DNA of 57,750 nt from an archaeon. GTDB taxonomy: Archaea > Nanobdellota > Nanobdellia > Woesearchaeales > GW2011-AR4. The stretch is taken from positions 6,242 to 63,991 of the forward strand of contig NZEC01000002.1 of NCBI GenBank assembly GCA_002688925.1, read 5' to 3'. Shown one piece after another: positions 1 to 8,091 of this stretch; the stretch's first letter is position 1; each line of letters opens with the position of its first letter. The position numbers and the translations under genes are program-made. Below the pieces are notes generated by a model that worked only from the letters and a program-made list of their open reading frames with translations, had not been told where the DNA came from and did not search any database.

Positions 1-198
1 GCATCATGCACTCCAGACCCTTTGCTGTTTGACTCTAACCTTAATTTGATATTCCACAGCAGGCTTGATGATACTCACGGCGAAGAAGCTGCAAACAAGC
101 ACGAGATGCATGAAGCAATCGGCCAATATCTTGAGAATGGCTCAATCTCATTGACAGAACAGCCGTCTTTAGGATGCAGCATAAAGTGGAAGCATTAA
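1..198 (+). CDS. 3' end of a thioredoxin-fold (AhpC/TSA-like) protein, partial
   Basis: The frame is open from the first base to a TAA at 196-198, giving the last 65 residues of a protein whose start lies outside the window. The fragment begins with A-S-C-T-P-D-P, continues with an L-F-D-S-N-L strand and an R-L-D-D segment, and ends in P-S-L-G-C-S-I-K-W-K. This pattern (CTPD, FD, GxLDD, C-terminal GC-x-IKW) is the one I know from the C-terminal half of thioredoxin-family proteins related to alkyl hydroperoxide reductase and thiol-disulfide oxidoreductases. The active-site region would lie upstream and cannot be examined, so catalytic competence is unknown. Confidence 0.7.
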   Translation, partial: ASCTPDPLLFDSNLNLIFHSRLDDTHGEEAANKHEMHEAIGQYLENGSISLTEQPSLGCSIKWKH

Positions 199-225
199 AA
201 ATAATAATTTGATTTCAATAAAAAA

Positions 226-567
226 ATGCCCAAAAAATGCCCTGGTTGCGGAAAAATTCTTGCACATGATGAAAGGTACTGCTATTTCTGCGAAGGGGAC
301 ATTTCAAAGCTGAAAGATAAGGAAGAAAAGCCAAAGTGCTTTATTGCAACTTCCGTATATGGGGAAAATGCTTATGAAACTCTTTTATTGAGGAACTTCA
401 GGGACAAAAAGCTTAAAAACAGCTTTATTGGAGCAATATTCATAGATATATATCATACAATAAGCCCCTTAATTGCAAAATTAATCTCTAAAAATGAAAC
501 ATTAAAGAAGATAACAAGATTGATATTAAAGCCAATAATTGCTTTTGCCAGGAAGACACTGCATTAA
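226..567 (+). CDS. Zinc-ribbon plus CFI-box domain protein
   Basis: A 113-residue protein. Residues 5-22 hold two CxxC-type pairs (C5-P-G-C8 and C19-Y-F-C22), a small zinc ribbon. From C38 it reads C-F-I-A-T-S-V-Y-G, then L-R-N-F-R-D and Y-H-T-I-S-P-x-I-A, which is the C-terminal 'CFI-box' module found on many unrelated small bacterial and archaeal proteins. The second half is hydrophobic and may associate with the membrane. Function is unknown. It follows the thioredoxin-fold gene by 27 bp and precedes tpiA in the same direction. Confidence 0.75.
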   Translation: MPKKCPGCGKILAHDERYCYFCEGDISKLKDKEEKPKCFIATSVYGENAYETLLLRNFRDKKLKNSFIGAIFIDIYHTISPLIAKLISKNETLKKITRLILKPIIAFARKTLH

Positions 568-621
568 CAATAAAAGCATTCCAACAACAAAAATCAATAA
601 AAATTTTAAAAAATAACCAAA

Positions 622-1374
622 ATGCCCAAACCTCTAATTGCAGCAAACTGGAAGATGAACAAGAATATTGAAGAAAGCATTTCTTTCATTAATAATTTCA
701 AAAATTCATCTAAAAAAATTAAAAACGCAGAAATTGCAATATGCCCACCATTCACATCATTAAATGAAGTAAATAAAATAATCAAAGGCTCAAACATTAA
801 AATTGGAGCGCAAAACATGCATTACGAAGACAATGGCGCATTTACAGGAGAAATTTCACCATTGATGCTGAAAGATGCAGGATGTGATTACGTCATATTA
901 GGGCATTCCGAAAGAAGGGAATATTTTAATGAAGACAATCAGTTAATAAATAAAAAATTAATTTCCGCGTTAAAAAACAATATAAATCCAATATTATGCG
1001 TAGGAGAAAAACTGGAGCAAAGGGAAAACAATCAAACTTTTGATGTAATAAAAGGCCAATTAACAAATTGCCTAAAAAATATTAACAAAGAAGATGCCAA
1101 AAAAATAACCATTGCTTATGAACCAGTTTGGGCCATAGGTACAGGAAAAAATGCAACACCGGAACAGGCAGAGGAAGTCCATAAATTCATAAGGGGATTA
1201 TTGTCAAAATTATACAGCAATATTTCTGAAAACACAAGGATCATATATGGGGGATCTGTAAAGCCTAACAACATCAAGGATTTGATGAACCAGGATAATA
1301 TTGACGGCGCTTTAGTCGGGGGAGCTTCTTTAAAAGAAGAGGATTTTTTTCAGATCTGCAGTTATTCAGATTAA
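622..1374 (+). CDS. tpiA: Triosephosphate isomerase
   Basis: Interconverts dihydroxyacetone phosphate and glyceraldehyde 3-phosphate. All catalytic features are visible: the N-terminal A-A-N-W-K-M-N with N9 and K11, H95 in G-H-S-E-R-R-E, the catalytic E167 in A-Y-E-P-V-W-A-I-G-T-G, and the phosphate loops Y-G-G-S-V-K and A-L-V-G-G-A-S-L. At 250 residues it is as long as bacterial and eukaryotic enzymes, whereas typical archaeal enzymes are about 220-230 residues. This suggests a bacterial-type copy. The start is an ATG with an AT-rich TATA-like stretch just upstream and no Shine-Dalgarno motif. Confidence 0.96.
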   Translation: MPKPLIAANWKMNKNIEESISFINNFKNSSKKIKNAEIAICPPFTSLNEVNKIIKGSNIKIGAQNMHYEDNGAFTGEISPLMLKDAGCDYVILGHSERREYFNEDNQLINKKLISALKNNINPILCVGEKLEQRENNQTFDVIKGQLTNCLKNINKEDAKKITIAYEPVWAIGTGKNATPEQAEEVHKFIRGLLSKLYSNISENTRIIYGGSVKPNNIKDLMNQDNIDGALVGGASLKEEDFFQICSYSD

Positions 1375-1437
1375 TTCTATGGTTAGATTTATTATTAAAG
1401 AAATAAAATTGTTTAAACACCACATCAATTTTCTACT

Positions 1438-1959
1438 TTATGGCACTTCAACATACAGCTTATGCAGTGAATCATAAGGCTGCACTTTAACGTTGAAAAT
1501 ATAAGTTCCTGCCAAAGTATCTGCCGGGACTTCAACCCCTATGCCTATATTTTCTTCATCATTTCTTTTTATAAAAAAATTATCTGTCCTGTATTTCATT
1601 TTTATGCCGCTTGTTGATATTGGATCGTTATTTCTGGTATAACCTGCAGGGCTTGTAGGATTGATATTAATTTCAAAATTACGGCCTTCTTTTATATTTG
1701 TTATCTTGACTCCGAAAACATCAAATTTTCCCCTTGTTATTTTTCTCTTATCAATTCCAATGCATACCCTTTCACTGCTTTCGCAAAGCAGCTCTCCTAT
1801 CCTCTGGTCAAGCTGTTCAGTTGTCAATCCCTCAAGCTCAGTTGCCTCTCCGGAAAGGTTGTAGATGAACCTAATCCCAAAAATGAAAATAGTGATGGCT
1901 ATTATAATTGTTACCAGGAAACTTATTGACATCTCAATTCCTTTTTTATTATATCGCAT
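1438..1959 (-). CDS. Pilin-like single-span membrane protein
   Basis: A 173-residue protein with a short basic head (R-Y-N-K-K-G), then I-E-M-S and about 20 hydrophobic residues, then an extracellular-looking beta-rich domain. The head resembles the class III (type IV pilin-like) signal of archaea, but the glutamate is at +2 after the glycine rather than the classical +5, so processing by a prepilin peptidase is uncertain. It shares this architecture with the gene at 3199-3750. Its partner in the cell is not recognisable from sequence. Confidence 0.6.
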   Translation of the reverse strand: MRYNKKGIEMSISFLVTIIIAITIFIFGIRFIYNLSGEATELEGLTTEQLDQRIGELLCESSERVCIGIDKRKITRGKFDVFGVKITNIKEGRNFEININPTSPAGYTRNNDPISTSGIKMKYRTDNFFIKRNDEENIGIGVEVPADTLAGTYIFNVKVQPYDSLHKLYVEVP

Positions 1960-2021
1960 CTTTAAAATTCAAGAGATAAAATGATTTTATTGCTGGCATT
2001 GTTTTTTAATGAATTCACTAT

Positions 2022-2855
2022 TCACTTAACTTCTGACCTTACCAAATTTACCTTTGTTGAGAATCTTTTCTCATAGTCATCCCTTACAAACTCAAGGCCA
2101 TAAGATTCAGAGCCATCCGGCAGCCTTTCTGCTACAACCCTCTTTGTGTACTCATAATTTACCTTGTATGTCAATCCTCTCGATTCTTCCGGCTGCACAA
2201 GATCATATGACAGCTGAACGTTAAAACTAATGCTCTCTCCAACTTTATTAAGGAACAAATCCAGGTTTTTTTCTCCCAAAAACACTTCTCCATCTTTAAG
2301 GATTATCTTATTCATCTTAATTGGAAATACAATATCTTCATTCTCATCGATAATTGACATCCTGAAATCAAACCTGTCTTTGCCTATATCGAAAGGATCA
2401 TTAAACTTTACTGTTGTTTCCAATTCAAAGAATTTAAAGTCCCTTTCATCAAGCAAAGTTTTTGCTGCTACATCTTCACTCGGAACACCGGACTTGCATT
2501 CTTCATTTTCGCAGAAATACTCAAGATATTTCGCATCATAGCTCCTGCTGCCCTTTGTTAACTGCACTTTGCCATCGCATTTTCCGTAATCAGCAGGGCA
2601 CGTGCATTTATTTCCCGGTTTATTATTCTCAACAGTCTCCTTAACCTGGTTGCCGCAGCAGTTCTTTGTTGTAGTATATTTGCATTGCTTATCTATACAG
2701 GAAGCAACAGCGCAGGTTTTCTCCAAACATTGGGCATCTGTCTTACATTCCGATTTAGTACAGCTGATTAGAAATATAAGTGAAATTGCTAAAACAATCA
2801 CTAAAAAATACCTGTTTTTTATTTTAAACACCTCATTTTTAATAAAATAAATCAC
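2022..2855 (-). CDS. Cysteine-rich secreted lipoprotein, unknown function
   Basis: A 277-residue hypothetical protein. A hydrophobic segment (about residues 15-31) ends in L-I-S-C, a lipobox-like site that would anchor the mature protein through C32. Residues 32-120 contain more than a dozen cysteines in short spacings, suggesting a disulfide-rich or metal-binding module. The remainder is soluble and beta-rich without recognisable motifs. The start is uncertain: the frame opens with GTG at 2853-2855, but a GAGGTG Shine-Dalgarno-like motif lies inside it near 2830 and precedes an AUA codon at 2820-2822, so a shorter protein beginning around K-N-R-Y-F is possible. Confidence 0.6.
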   Translation of the reverse strand: MIYFIKNEVFKIKNRYFLVIVLAISLIFLISCTKSECKTDAQCLEKTCAVASCIDKQCKYTTTKNCCGNQVKETVENNKPGNKCTCPADYGKCDGKVQLTKGSRSYDAKYLEYFCENEECKSGVPSEDVAAKTLLDERDFKFFELETTVKFNDPFDIGKDRFDFRMSIIDENEDIVFPIKMNKIILKDGEVFLGEKNLDLFLNKVGESISFNVQLSYDLVQPEESRGLTYKVNYEYTKRVVAERLPDGSESYGLEFVRDDYEKRFSTKVNLVRSEVK

Positions 2856-2925
2856 AATATTAACAGTTTTATGAATAATTGAACAACATATATTAAAAGA
2901 TTGCTATATTTAGGAGGTTAGTGCA

Positions 2926-2955
2926 AAGCCAGTGCTTATGCGTAAATTGCCAATG
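2926..2955. repeat. Dispersed repeat, single-arm copy
   Basis: These 30 bp are identical to the reverse complement of 48282-48311, the right arm of the inverted-repeat element at 48179-48326. The preceding GGTTAGTG (2915-2922) also matches the flank of that arm. Only one arm is present here, in the gap between two minus-strand genes, so this looks like a truncated or solo copy of the element. Confidence 0.85.
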
Positions 2956-2984
2956 CATATATATTTAAGAAAAAATACCTAAAC

Positions 2985-3197
2985 TTATTTTACAAATTCG
3001 TATTCCTTTACGATAAGCACCATAAACAGGATAAGAAGTACAGCTCCAACCACAATCCACAGAAGCCCAGCAGATACGCTTGATACAAACATCTTGTACA
3101 TTCCAAAGCCCATCACAATAAATCCAAGCCAAAGGAATTTATCCAAAACAAGCTTCATGATTTCAAATTCCTGCTGCCCGGTTAATCTTTTTTTCAT
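2985..3197 (-). CDS. Small two-span membrane protein
   Basis: A 70-residue protein with two hydrophobic segments (about residues 20-38 and 44-63) and a charged N-terminal helix. It begins 2 bp after the stop of the pilin-like gene at 3199-3750, behind an AGGGGA Shine-Dalgarno motif that overlaps that gene's end, so the two are co-transcribed and probably coupled in translation. No family is recognised. It could be an accessory subunit or anchor for the pilin-like protein. Confidence 0.6.
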   Translation of the reverse strand: MKKRLTGQQEFEIMKLVLDKFLWLGFIVMGFGMYKMFVSSVSAGLLWIVVGAVLLILFMVLIVKEYEFVK

Positions 3198-3198
3198 T

Positions 3199-3750
3199 TT
3201 ATCCCCTGATCACGATAAAAAAGTCTTTTTTAGCATATTCATTCTCTCCATCTGGCTTATCAACATCTACAACCTGGAATGTTAAAAAGTAAGATCCCGC
3301 TTTAACTCCAGTAGGAATGCTTAACCTTATGCTTCTCACATCTGAATCTGCAGCAGTTAACTCATAACCCTCCCCTCTGCCGTACTGGAACCATGGGGGA
3401 TTTTCTATGTCAAAAGGTACTCCATCCGGATCCGATATAGCCTTGAATTCCATATCATAATATAGCTTATTGTCTTGTTTATTCCTGATTCCTACAGTAA
3501 TAATTTCTGAACCACCTTTATCAATTAGAATCTGTGTTTTAGGGAATGATACTCGCTTGTCATTTGTTATTAAATCATCCAGAATCTGCTGCCTTATTTG
3601 CTCAGAAACATCTGTGGTTATTCCGCTGATATCCTTGAACATGGTTCTAATGAATCCTAATCCCAAGCCCAATAAAGTCATAGCGAGAATTACAATAACA
3701 ATAGCCCTGATTGACAATTCTAAAGAAGCCTTTCTGTTTTTATAACGCAT
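3199..3750 (-). CDS. Pilin-like single-span membrane protein
   Basis: A 183-residue protein with the same plan as 1438-1959: basic head (R-Y-K-N-R-K), A-S-L-E-L-S, a long hydrophobic stretch with L-G-L-G-L-G-F-I-R, and an outer domain of about 140 residues with beta-strand character. The glutamate follows the basic head closely, as in type IV pilin-like N-termini, but the exact class III motif is not met. A GAGGTG Shine-Dalgarno motif precedes the ATG, and a TATA-like element (TTTATAAAT, around 3793-3801, read on the minus strand) lies upstream, so it heads a two-gene unit. Confidence 0.6.
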   Translation of the reverse strand: MRYKNRKASLELSIRAIVIVILAMTLLGLGLGFIRTMFKDISGITTDVSEQIRQQILDDLITNDKRVSFPKTQILIDKGGSEIITVGIRNKQDNKLYYDMEFKAISDPDGVPFDIENPPWFQYGRGEGYELTAADSDVRSIRLSIPTGVKAGSYFLTFQVVDVDKPDGENEYAKKDFFIVIRG

Positions 3751-3808
3751 AACCTACACCTCTTTTTAATTCTCTTCTATACTTTAACTTATTTATAAAT
3801 CTTTCTAT

Positions 3809-4582
3809 CTATTTCACTAACTTCCTTAATTCCTTTGCTTTTTCAATGCCAATTTCAACCATCTTACATATATCTTCATCTGTTAATGGGAAATCTCCGC
3901 CTTTTTGCATTGCGCATAATGTGCCGTCACTTAAGCTGGCTACTGTCAATCTTGCATCAATTGCCTTTTCCTCTTCAGAATCAGCATCTACAATAAACTT
4001 ATCGCCTATCTTGATTACTGTAACTTCTATTGGCAGGTCTTTTAATTCCAGCCCTTTGTCTGTTTTTTTCTTGTAATCTATTTTATCATCTTTATATTCA
4101 GGAAATCTCATGCTTTTTAGCGCGGCAATTGCTGCCAGAGCTGCAGCATCAAACAAATTCCCTGCATCATTGATTATGCATACATCTATTATGACCATCC
4201 ATATTTTCTCCCCTTCTTTTATGCACAGGCTTTTGAAATCCAGGCATTTGCTTTCTCTAATACCCCTGTCAACTATCCTTGCAAGCTCTACTGCTCTAGC
4301 GCTTGGAGGCCCCGATTCAAAGTCCGGGCTTGATAATGGAAGCAATTCAACTCCCACCATAATGCTGCCCTCAGAAGGAGAATCAGGATACGGCTCCATG
4401 ACTTCTGTCTTTATCCCCGCGATAACATCTGTCTCTCCTATTTTAACACGGGCAGAGCCTTCTGCAGTGCTTGTTGCATTAAGCTGCACATCAACCTTCC
4501 TATACTCCGTAAGTTTTCTTCCATCTAATCTTCTATCGGAATTAAAAAGCTTTATTATATGTGTTCTTATTTGGTTATTCAT
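3809..4582 (-). CDS. rrp42: Exosome complex subunit Rrp42
   Basis: An RNase PH-fold subunit (257 residues) of the archaeal exosome. It pairs with Rrp41 to form the hexameric ring that degrades or tails RNA 3' ends, and contributes RNA binding rather than catalysis. Family signatures are visible: R-L-D-G-R-K-L near the N-terminus, G-S-A-R-V-K-I-G, the V-E-L-L-P-L-S-S-P segment, G-I-R-E-S-K and the I-I-D-V-C-I-I-N-D-A-G-N core. It lacks the catalytic aspartate motif seen in Rrp41. It lies 14 bp after rrp41 and is the last gene of the superoperon. Confidence 0.96.
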   Translation of the reverse strand: MNNQIRTHIIKLFNSDRRLDGRKLTEYRKVDVQLNATSTAEGSARVKIGETDVIAGIKTEVMEPYPDSPSEGSIMVGVELLPLSSPDFESGPPSARAVELARIVDRGIRESKCLDFKSLCIKEGEKIWMVIIDVCIINDAGNLFDAAALAAIAALKSMRFPEYKDDKIDYKKKTDKGLELKDLPIEVTVIKIGDKFIVDADSEEEKAIDARLTVASLSDGTLCAMQKGGDFPLTDEDICKMVEIGIEKAKELRKLVK

Positions 4583-4596
4583 TTTAAGCTCCTAAA

Positions 4597-5298
4597 CTAA
4601 ATTTTATATCTGTCTTTTAGCGCTTTCTTTTGCACTTCATAAATATCCTTGCATGCCTTTTTTCCCATTTCAATTACTTTTTTAAGCTGCTCTTTTGAGA
4701 TTAAGCCATCCATCTGCAGCAAAGTTACTTTGCCATAATTTGGAGACATTGCAATCGGAATATCAGCAACAGGACCTTCTTCATAAGCCTCCTCATTATA
4801 GTCCAAATCCACTAAAAGCTTGTCATCAACCCTTCCAACAGAGACTGCTGCAACTAAATCTTTCATTGCCAGGCCTGCATCAGCCAAAGCCATGGCAGCT
4901 GCGCATATTCCTGCGCACCTTGAGCCGGCTTCTGTCTGCGGAAACTCGATAAAAACATCCACAACTGAGTTGGGATACTCGCTTAAATCAAGGACCGGAA
5001 GCAATGCTTTCTCTGTTACCAATGAAATTTCTTTTGATCTTCTTGAAGAACCGGGCCTTACTCTGTCACCTGAGCTTGAAAAAGGCATCATGTTGTAATT
5101 GCACCTTAATATTCCTTTAGAAGGGTCCTGCAAAAACTTTGGATGTAAATTCCTTGGGCCGTAAACAGCAGCATAAGCCCATGTATTGCCTATCTTGAAC
5201 ATCGCAGAGCCGTCCGCCCTTGGAATAACGCCTGCTTTGGCCTCTATTTTCCTTGTTTCGTCAAATTTTCTTCCATTTAACCTTTCTTTGTATGCCAT
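4597..5298 (-). CDS. rrp41: Exosome complex catalytic subunit Rrp41
   Basis: The phosphorolytic 3'-5' exoribonuclease subunit (233 residues). It begins with L-N-G-R-K-F-D-E-T-R, contains the phosphate/RNA-binding R86-R87 within P-G-S-S-R-R-S-K-E, and has the catalytic aspartate motif P-V-A-D-I-P-I-A-M with D179. Together with the inactive Rrp42 it forms the ring capped by Rrp4. It is 18 bp downstream of rrp4 and 14 bp upstream of rrp42, in the conserved archaeal order. Confidence 0.97.
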   Translation of the reverse strand: MAYKERLNGRKFDETRKIEAKAGVIPRADGSAMFKIGNTWAYAAVYGPRNLHPKFLQDPSKGILRCNYNMMPFSSSGDRVRPGSSRRSKEISLVTEKALLPVLDLSEYPNSVVDVFIEFPQTEAGSRCAGICAAAMALADAGLAMKDLVAAVSVGRVDDKLLVDLDYNEEAYEEGPVADIPIAMSPNYGKVTLLQMDGLISKEQLKKVIEMGKKACKDIYEVQKKALKDRYKI

Positions 5299-5316
5299 TA
5301 TTCCACCTTAAAATTA

Positions 5317-6021
5317 TTATTTATCAGTTTTTTGAGTTTTTTTATTTTTATCCAAAAATTCCTTTATCTTGTCAGTCAATCCTGAAAGATGGCTTTCTTC
5401 CTCGATCTTCCTTATTGTAGTTATTGCTAAAAGCTCATCTTCCGGGCTTCCGTCTATCCACACAAGCCCGTTCTGGCCGACAGTGATATTGCATTTTGTA
5501 GCATCCTTTATCATAGAGACCATGCTTCCCTGCTTCCCGATTATTCTTGGAACTTTGTTGCTGGAAACCTCTATTATCCTTCCCCCGCTTAATTTCCTTA
5601 ATCCCGGGCCTTTCATTGTTACATCAACAAGCTTCTGGCTGGTAACATTTGTTATGCTGCATACAATTTGGTCACCTAAATCATAGAATTGAGTAAGGTC
5701 CGCGCCTCTTGCAATAAATTGGGAAGTCGCGTCTTTCATGGAAAGCATTGCTGAATAAGGCCCGTTAGTTTCCAATCTCCATCCGCTAAATCCTACATCG
5801 ATGACCTTGCATATTATTGTATCCCCTCTTTTTGGGATGTACCTTCCTGACAAAAGTATGAGCTTTATTGTCCTTCCGTCTAACTGGACTAATCCTAGCC
5901 TCGAAGCAACTATGTTTTCTCCTTCCCTGTAAGTCCCAATCCCCGGGAAAGACTCCATTCCAACAGCCAATACTTCTCCAGGAACTGCAATATCCTTGTT
6001 CTTTACATTAATTTTTGACAT
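5317..6021 (-). CDS. rrp4: Exosome RNA-binding cap subunit Rrp4
   Basis: A 234-residue cap protein with an N-terminal strand-rich domain containing P-G-E-V-L (residues 14-18), a central S1 domain (about 65-130; G-D-T-I-I-C-K-V-I-D-V start) and a C-terminal KH domain (about 140-210) with the G-K-Q-G-S-M loop. It delivers RNA substrates to the Rrp41/Rrp42 ring. The leader to SBDS (55 bp) is almost purely A/T and may contain an internal start or processing site. Confidence 0.96.
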   Translation of the reverse strand: MSKINVKNKDIAVPGEVLAVGMESFPGIGTYREGENIVASRLGLVQLDGRTIKLILLSGRYIPKRGDTIICKVIDVGFSGWRLETNGPYSAMLSMKDATSQFIARGADLTQFYDLGDQIVCSITNVTSQKLVDVTMKGPGLRKLSGGRIIEVSSNKVPRIIGKQGSMVSMIKDATKCNITVGQNGLVWIDGSPEDELLAITTIRKIEEESHLSGLTDKIKEFLDKNKKTQKTDK

Positions 6022-6076
6022 TTTTATTTCAATCCTTTATTTTTTTATTATTTTTTATTTCTAATTTTTTATTTTT

Positions 6077-6778
6077 TCACTTCGTTTTTAAAACTTTTGC
6101 CTCAACTTCCCCATGGCATATGCTGTTTATCTTTTCATAAAATTCCTCTTCTAATCCTCCTGGCATCTCAATAACACCTGACCAATAGCCGTCATTCTGC
6201 CACTCTTCCCTTAAGATAGTCCCAAAGCTTTTCAATATTGCATAGGATTTTGCAGCATATTCAGGCCCTATCTTCACAGCAATTTCCTTCACCTCAAACC
6301 TTATCGGAAGGATTGGCTTTAATTTTTTCAAAGCATCCTGGACCTGTTGCTCTACAGGAGCAAACTCATCGACATGGAACTTTGCCTCTTCCATAGCATT
6401 TTCCAGCCTGTTTATCGGATGAGGCAGATGTGTTTTAGGGTCCACACCGTTCCTGTGTATTATATTTATGATTTGCTTTCTCTTGATTTCTTTTAGCTCA
6501 TTTCTATATTCAGCAGTTAATTGAATTTCTCCTTTCTTTATTATTTGCCTGGCTCCTTCTTCCATATCTGTTGTCTGGAAAACCTGGCTCATGGCAGTCT
6601 CAGACGCTTCCAATCCTTTTTTTGCGTCTGTAAAAATTTTAGCTGTTGCAAGAACATCCTTCATATCAATTTCTTTTCCATGCTTCAGCGCTATTGCATT
6701 ATTGCAGTCGACCAGCACTTCAAAATTTTGGTTGTGCGATTTCAATCTTGCAATGACTGCTTCGTCAACAGATACCAT
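6077..6778 (-). CDS. SBDS ribosome maturation factor
   Basis: A 233-residue homologue of the Shwachman-Bodian-Diamond protein, which helps release the anti-association factor aIF6 from the 50S subunit. The N-terminal FYSH domain (E-V-L-V-D-C-N-N-A near residues 20-28), the helical middle with [18 protein letters not shown], and the C-terminal ferredoxin-like domain are all present, and the length is normal for archaea. It starts 1 bp after the psmA stop, so translation is likely coupled. The link of SBDS with exosome and proteasome genes is a well-known archaeal arrangement. Confidence 0.96.
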   Translation of the reverse strand: MVSVDEAVIARLKSHNQNFEVLVDCNNAIALKHGKEIDMKDVLATAKIFTDAKKGLEASETAMSQVFQTTDMEEGARQIIKKGEIQLTAEYRNELKEIKRKQIINIIHRNGVDPKTHLPHPINRLENAMEEAKFHVDEFAPVEQQVQDALKKLKPILPIRFEVKEIAVKIGPEYAAKSYAILKSFGTILREEWQNDGYWSGVIEMPGGLEEEFYEKINSICHGEVEAKVLKTK

Positions 6779-6779
6779 T

Positions 6780-7538
6780 TTATTTCTTCTTGCCTTTTTC
6801 TTTGATATCCGCAGCAGTCTTCTCTATTTTTTCCTTAGAAAACTTTTTGAATTTCCTTTCATCAGTTTTTATGTATGCAGCGTCTATTCTCTCGATCTTG
6901 AAATTAGCGCCAAGAACCTTCTTTAATGCCTTTAATGAAAGCAGAAGCCCCCCTTCTATAGTAATATCATCCTTGTACTCGGTATGCAAAATTTCCTCAA
7001 CCTCAACTTCGCCTTCCCCAATGGCTGTTGCCTTGTACTGGAAGAATATTCCTGTTGGGTCTGTTTCATAAAGTTTTGGAGTGCTATTGTCCAGGCCTGC
7101 AACAAGCAAAGAAACGCCAAAAGGCCTTAAGCCTCCGCTTTGAGTGCATACCTGCTTCAGGTCGCAAATATCCTTTACTATTGAAAGAGTGTCTATCGGG
7201 CTGTCATAAGTAACCCTGTGCTGCTGCGCCTTTAACTGCGCCCTTTCGATTAAAACACGGGCATCAGAAAGTATTCCTGAAGCTGTAACGCCAATATGCT
7301 CGTCTATCTGCCATATTTTTTCAACTGCTTCCGGCACGACTAAGCTGTCAATAACCCTTTTATCTGTGACAAGCAAAATGCCGTCAGAACATACCATAGC
7401 AATTGCAGTTGATCCCTGCCTTACTGTCTTCTTTGCATATTCAACCTGCAATAGCCTGCCGTCCGGGCTGAACATTGTTATAGCCCTGTCATATCCCATC
7501 AATTGATGGGGAAGTGTTTGTACATTTTCTTTTACCAT
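6780..7538 (-). CDS. psmA: Proteasome subunit alpha
   Basis: Forms the outer rings of the 20S proteasome and the gate used by PAN/Cdc48-type ATPases. The 252-residue protein has the diagnostic N-terminus [20 protein letters not shown], the following G-S-T-A-I-A-M strand, and a lysine-rich C-terminal tail. It has no N-terminal catalytic threonine, as expected for alpha. The partner beta subunit is separately encoded at 17792-18436. It lies 20 bp after rnp2. Confidence 0.97.
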   Translation of the reverse strand: MVKENVQTLPHQLMGYDRAITMFSPDGRLLQVEYAKKTVRQGSTAIAMVCSDGILLVTDKRVIDSLVVPEAVEKIWQIDEHIGVTASGILSDARVLIERAQLKAQQHRVTYDSPIDTLSIVKDICDLKQVCTQSGGLRPFGVSLLVAGLDNSTPKLYETDPTGIFFQYKATAIGEGEVEVEEILHTEYKDDITIEGGLLLSLKALKKVLGANFKIERIDAAYIKTDERKFKKFSKEKIEKTAADIKEKGKKK

Positions 7539-7558
7539 GTTATGTCGCCTTTATTTAT

Positions 7559-7942
7559 TTAATTAAAATAATTTTGCTCTGTTTTTTTTAAAATTCCAGA
7601 GGCTCCAACACTTTTTATTATTGCCTCTTTTCCATCAATATTTTTTACAAAAATTAAAGACGCTTTTAGGTTATTTACGTGCTTGTTATTGACCCTTAAA
7701 AGCCCCCTCTGCAGTTCCTTATCCCACTTGTCATTTAAAGCTAAAATTCCTGCATTTGCCATTCCCATGCTGCCTAAAAATTCCTTTGCAGCATCTAAAA
7801 TTACCTTGTTGACATGAACAGCATCATTAAACTTGTATTTTGACATTACCTCATAAGCTAGGTATCTTTTTCTTTCCCTTAAGCTTGGTAATAATGGCTT
7901 TATTTTTCCTTTCATGTTGTTAACCGAGAAACTATAGTCCAT
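7559..7942 (-). CDS. rnp2: RNase P protein component 2 (Pop5)
   Basis: A 127-residue archaeal Pop5 protein, a subunit of the tRNA 5'-maturation ribonucleoprotein. The N-terminal L-L-P-S-L-R-E-R-K-R-Y-L block is the family hallmark, followed by the alpha-beta fold with G-L-L-R-V-N-N-K-H. It is first in the superoperon: a GGAGATAAGGAG Shine-Dalgarno region directly precedes the ATG and a TATA box lies at 7979-7990. Confidence 0.92.
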   Translation of the reverse strand: MDYSFSVNNMKGKIKPLLPSLRERKRYLAYEVMSKYKFNDAVHVNKVILDAAKEFLGSMGMANAGILALNDKWDKELQRGLLRVNNKHVNNLKASLIFVKNIDGKEAIIKSVGASGILKKTEQNYFN

Positions 7943-7978
7943 TTCTCCTTATCTCCCGCTGACAAAAGAATTTTTTAT

Positions 7979-7990
7979 TAGTATATAAAG
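7979..7990 (-). promoter_or_regulatory. TATA box of the exosome/proteasome superoperon
   Basis: Read on the minus strand it is CTTTATATACTA, a strong archaeal TATA element about 40 bp before the rnp2 ATG. That leaves room for a short leader carrying the purine-rich Shine-Dalgarno region. It is the only clear promoter seen upstream of the six minus-strand genes. Confidence 0.6.
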
Positions 7991-8091
7991 TTTTGGGTAG
8001 AAAGATAGTTTTTTTAAAAGGTCTTATTTGAAGCTTTTTAAATTCTAAAAGGTTTTGATGAAGTATAATTTATGCGATAATGAATGTGATA

